From: Sphingobacteriaceae bacterium
GTDB lineage: Bacteria > Bacteroidota > Bacteroidia > B-17B0 > Aurantibacillaceae
Assembly: GCA_016705695.1 (NCBI GenBank)
Contig: JADJLA010000010.1
Coordinates: 1-17,340 of the forward strand
Direction of reading: 5' to 3'
DNA: 17,340 nt
A model generated the notes under the pieces. The model did not search any database, was not told the DNA's origin, and saw only the letters and a list, made by a program, of their open reading frames with translations. Within the stretch, counting starts at the first letter, position 1. Every line of letters starts with the position of its first letter. The translations under genes and the position numbers were made by a program. Positions 16,529-17,340 of this stretch are shown one piece after another.

Positions 16529-17131
16529 TTATTCGTGCATACGGTTATACTCACGTACTGAATTTGCAGGCTCGGGCTTAAATACAAACTTATCCATATC
16601 GCTCCATATCATTGCTTGATCTTTCATGTATGGTTTTAGTTCTTTTTTATAGAATTTCTCGTTAAGCTCCTTCATATCTCTTAATTCCCTATTTTCTTCA
16701 TCAGCTTTACTGTCTTGGATATAATATTTTGCCGCTATAACTGGTGCGCCCGCAAAAGTGGTTGGATATTTAACCTCCCTTGAAATGCCCCACCTTCAAA
16801 CGGCCTTTAGCTAAATAACGCATGTAAACCCTCGTTTGGAAGCATCGGCAGAGAGCATAAAATGATTGTTTCAAAACCATAAGCTTTTGCTTTTTGGTAG
16901 TGATAACAACTACTTTTGGTACCCGGAGCTCAAATTGATCTGCTGTATAATCGCCCTCGTTGGCTCAGGATTAGTTTGAATTTCTCCTTTTAGCAGTATC
17001 GCCTTTAGACAACATAATAACCCGGCTCAAGTGTTGGGGCCATTTTGGGAGTTCCTTTTTTTGCCGCCAGGTTGCGCTTATGGCAACAGTTGCAACAGTA
17101 ATAAACTATGAAATGAAAGTAGTTTTTTCAT
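16529..17131 (-). CDS. Unknown exported protein, badly frameshifted
   Basis: I do not recognise this protein. The ATG at 17131 opens MKK, and after a frame change the text reads FITVATVAISAT, a plausible signal-peptide core, followed in another frame by LAAKKGTPKMAPTLEPGYYV. Later segments are YTADQFELRVPKVVVITTKK, then an open C-terminal part from about 16790: PTTFAGAPVIAAKYYIQDS, ADEENRELRDMKELNEKFYK, and IWSDMDKFVFKPEPANSVRE, ending YNRMHE with TAA at 16529-16531. The corrected length is about 200 residues. The lysine/glutamate-rich C-terminal helix and lack of cysteines suggest a soluble periplasmic protein. At least six frame changes between 16780 and 17120 make the middle unreliable. 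It has its own terminator, so it is probably a single-gene transcript. Confidence 0.55.
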
Positions 17132-17245
17132 GTGTATGTTTTTGAGATAATATTAGATGTAAATATATATTTTATCACACAGAATTATGTAAACATCATG
17201 CCCGATTTTAGCTATTTTATGATAAATTGTTTATAAAATCACTTA

Positions 17246-17340
17246 TCAAGGTTGATCCCCTGTCTCGAAATCAACATAATCAAACCAAGGCGCTTGATAA
17301 ATATAAGAACGTTGCAAAATATAATCGTTATCACTAAAAG
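17246..17340 (-). CDS. 3' end of an unidentified gene running off the window
   Basis: From the window edge the minus strand is open as FSDNDYILQRSYIYQAPWFD then YVDFETGDQP, ending with TGA at 17246-17248. The aromatic-rich, balanced composition looks like real coding sequence, unlike the AT-rich gap that follows (17132-17245), in which I see nothing beyond an imperfect AT hairpin near 17207-17231. Thirty-one residues are too few to name a family. Confidence 0.4.
   Translation of the reverse strand, partial: FSDNDYILQRSYIYQAPWFDYVDFETGDQP

Noticed and set aside
1..17340. CRISPR arrays, transposases, phage genes or defence systems
   Set aside because: No spaced direct repeats, terminal-repeat-flanked transposase or phage-like genes were seen on either strand; apart from the unknowns listed, the genes are ordinary chromosomal functions.

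Overview
The window looks like a chromosomal segment from a Bacteroidota bacterium. The evidence is AT-rich DNA, promoters with the Bacteroidota -7 box TAnnTTTG (best at 6133-6140 on the minus strand and at 8368-8375), a short Bacteroidota-type primary sigma factor beginning MRQLKITKS, and housekeeping genes of that phylum. I cannot name a genus. Nearly every gene is interrupted by small indels, mostly single-base losses, although the encoded family is still clear across two or three frames. This happens in essential genes (rpoD, parA, parB, cmk, dapD), so I read it as uncorrected sequencing or assembly error rather than mass pseudogenisation. Gene coordinates below span the inferred whole gene.

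Layout. 1-4616 (+): end of dapF, an unknown protein, a GNAT acetyltransferase, a lipoprotein multiheme cytochrome c with C-terminal TPRs, and mltG, tightly packed or overlapping. 4617-4931: a gene-free gap holding a compact GC-rich structured element (4687-4822). 4932-6005 (+): cmk and dgkA, overlapping by ATGA, then a two-way terminator. 6043-6116 (-): tRNA-Arg(ACG) with a good promoter, divergent from dapD. 6180-8246 (+): dapD, a family 9 glycosyltransferase starting with TTG inside the end of dapD, and a small unknown gene.

8368-13812 (+): a promoter and hairpin-rich leader, a RhlE-type DEAD-box helicase lacking its N-terminal Q-motif region, a long hairpin, a cold-shock protein gene, a terminator, rpoD, two tandem paralogous fatty acid desaturases, and a secreted predicted beta-barrel. 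Helicase, cold-shock protein and desaturases side by side suggest a cold-response neighbourhood. 13855-16319 (-): parB, parA and a UPF0173 metallo-hydrolase. 16529-17131 (-): an unknown exported protein. 17246-17340 (-): the end of another gene.

Functionally, the first half supplies cell-envelope functions (dapD and dapF for diaminopimelate, mltG for glycan processing, dgkA for lipid recycling, a GT9 enzyme for polysaccharide). The middle concerns RNA chaperoning, transcription and membrane fluidity, and the last third covers chromosome segregation. I saw no CRISPR array, transposase, prophage or defence system. The most interesting unexplained items are the GC-rich element at 4687-4822 and the structured leaders of rhlE and csp, the latter with two mutually exclusive hairpins.
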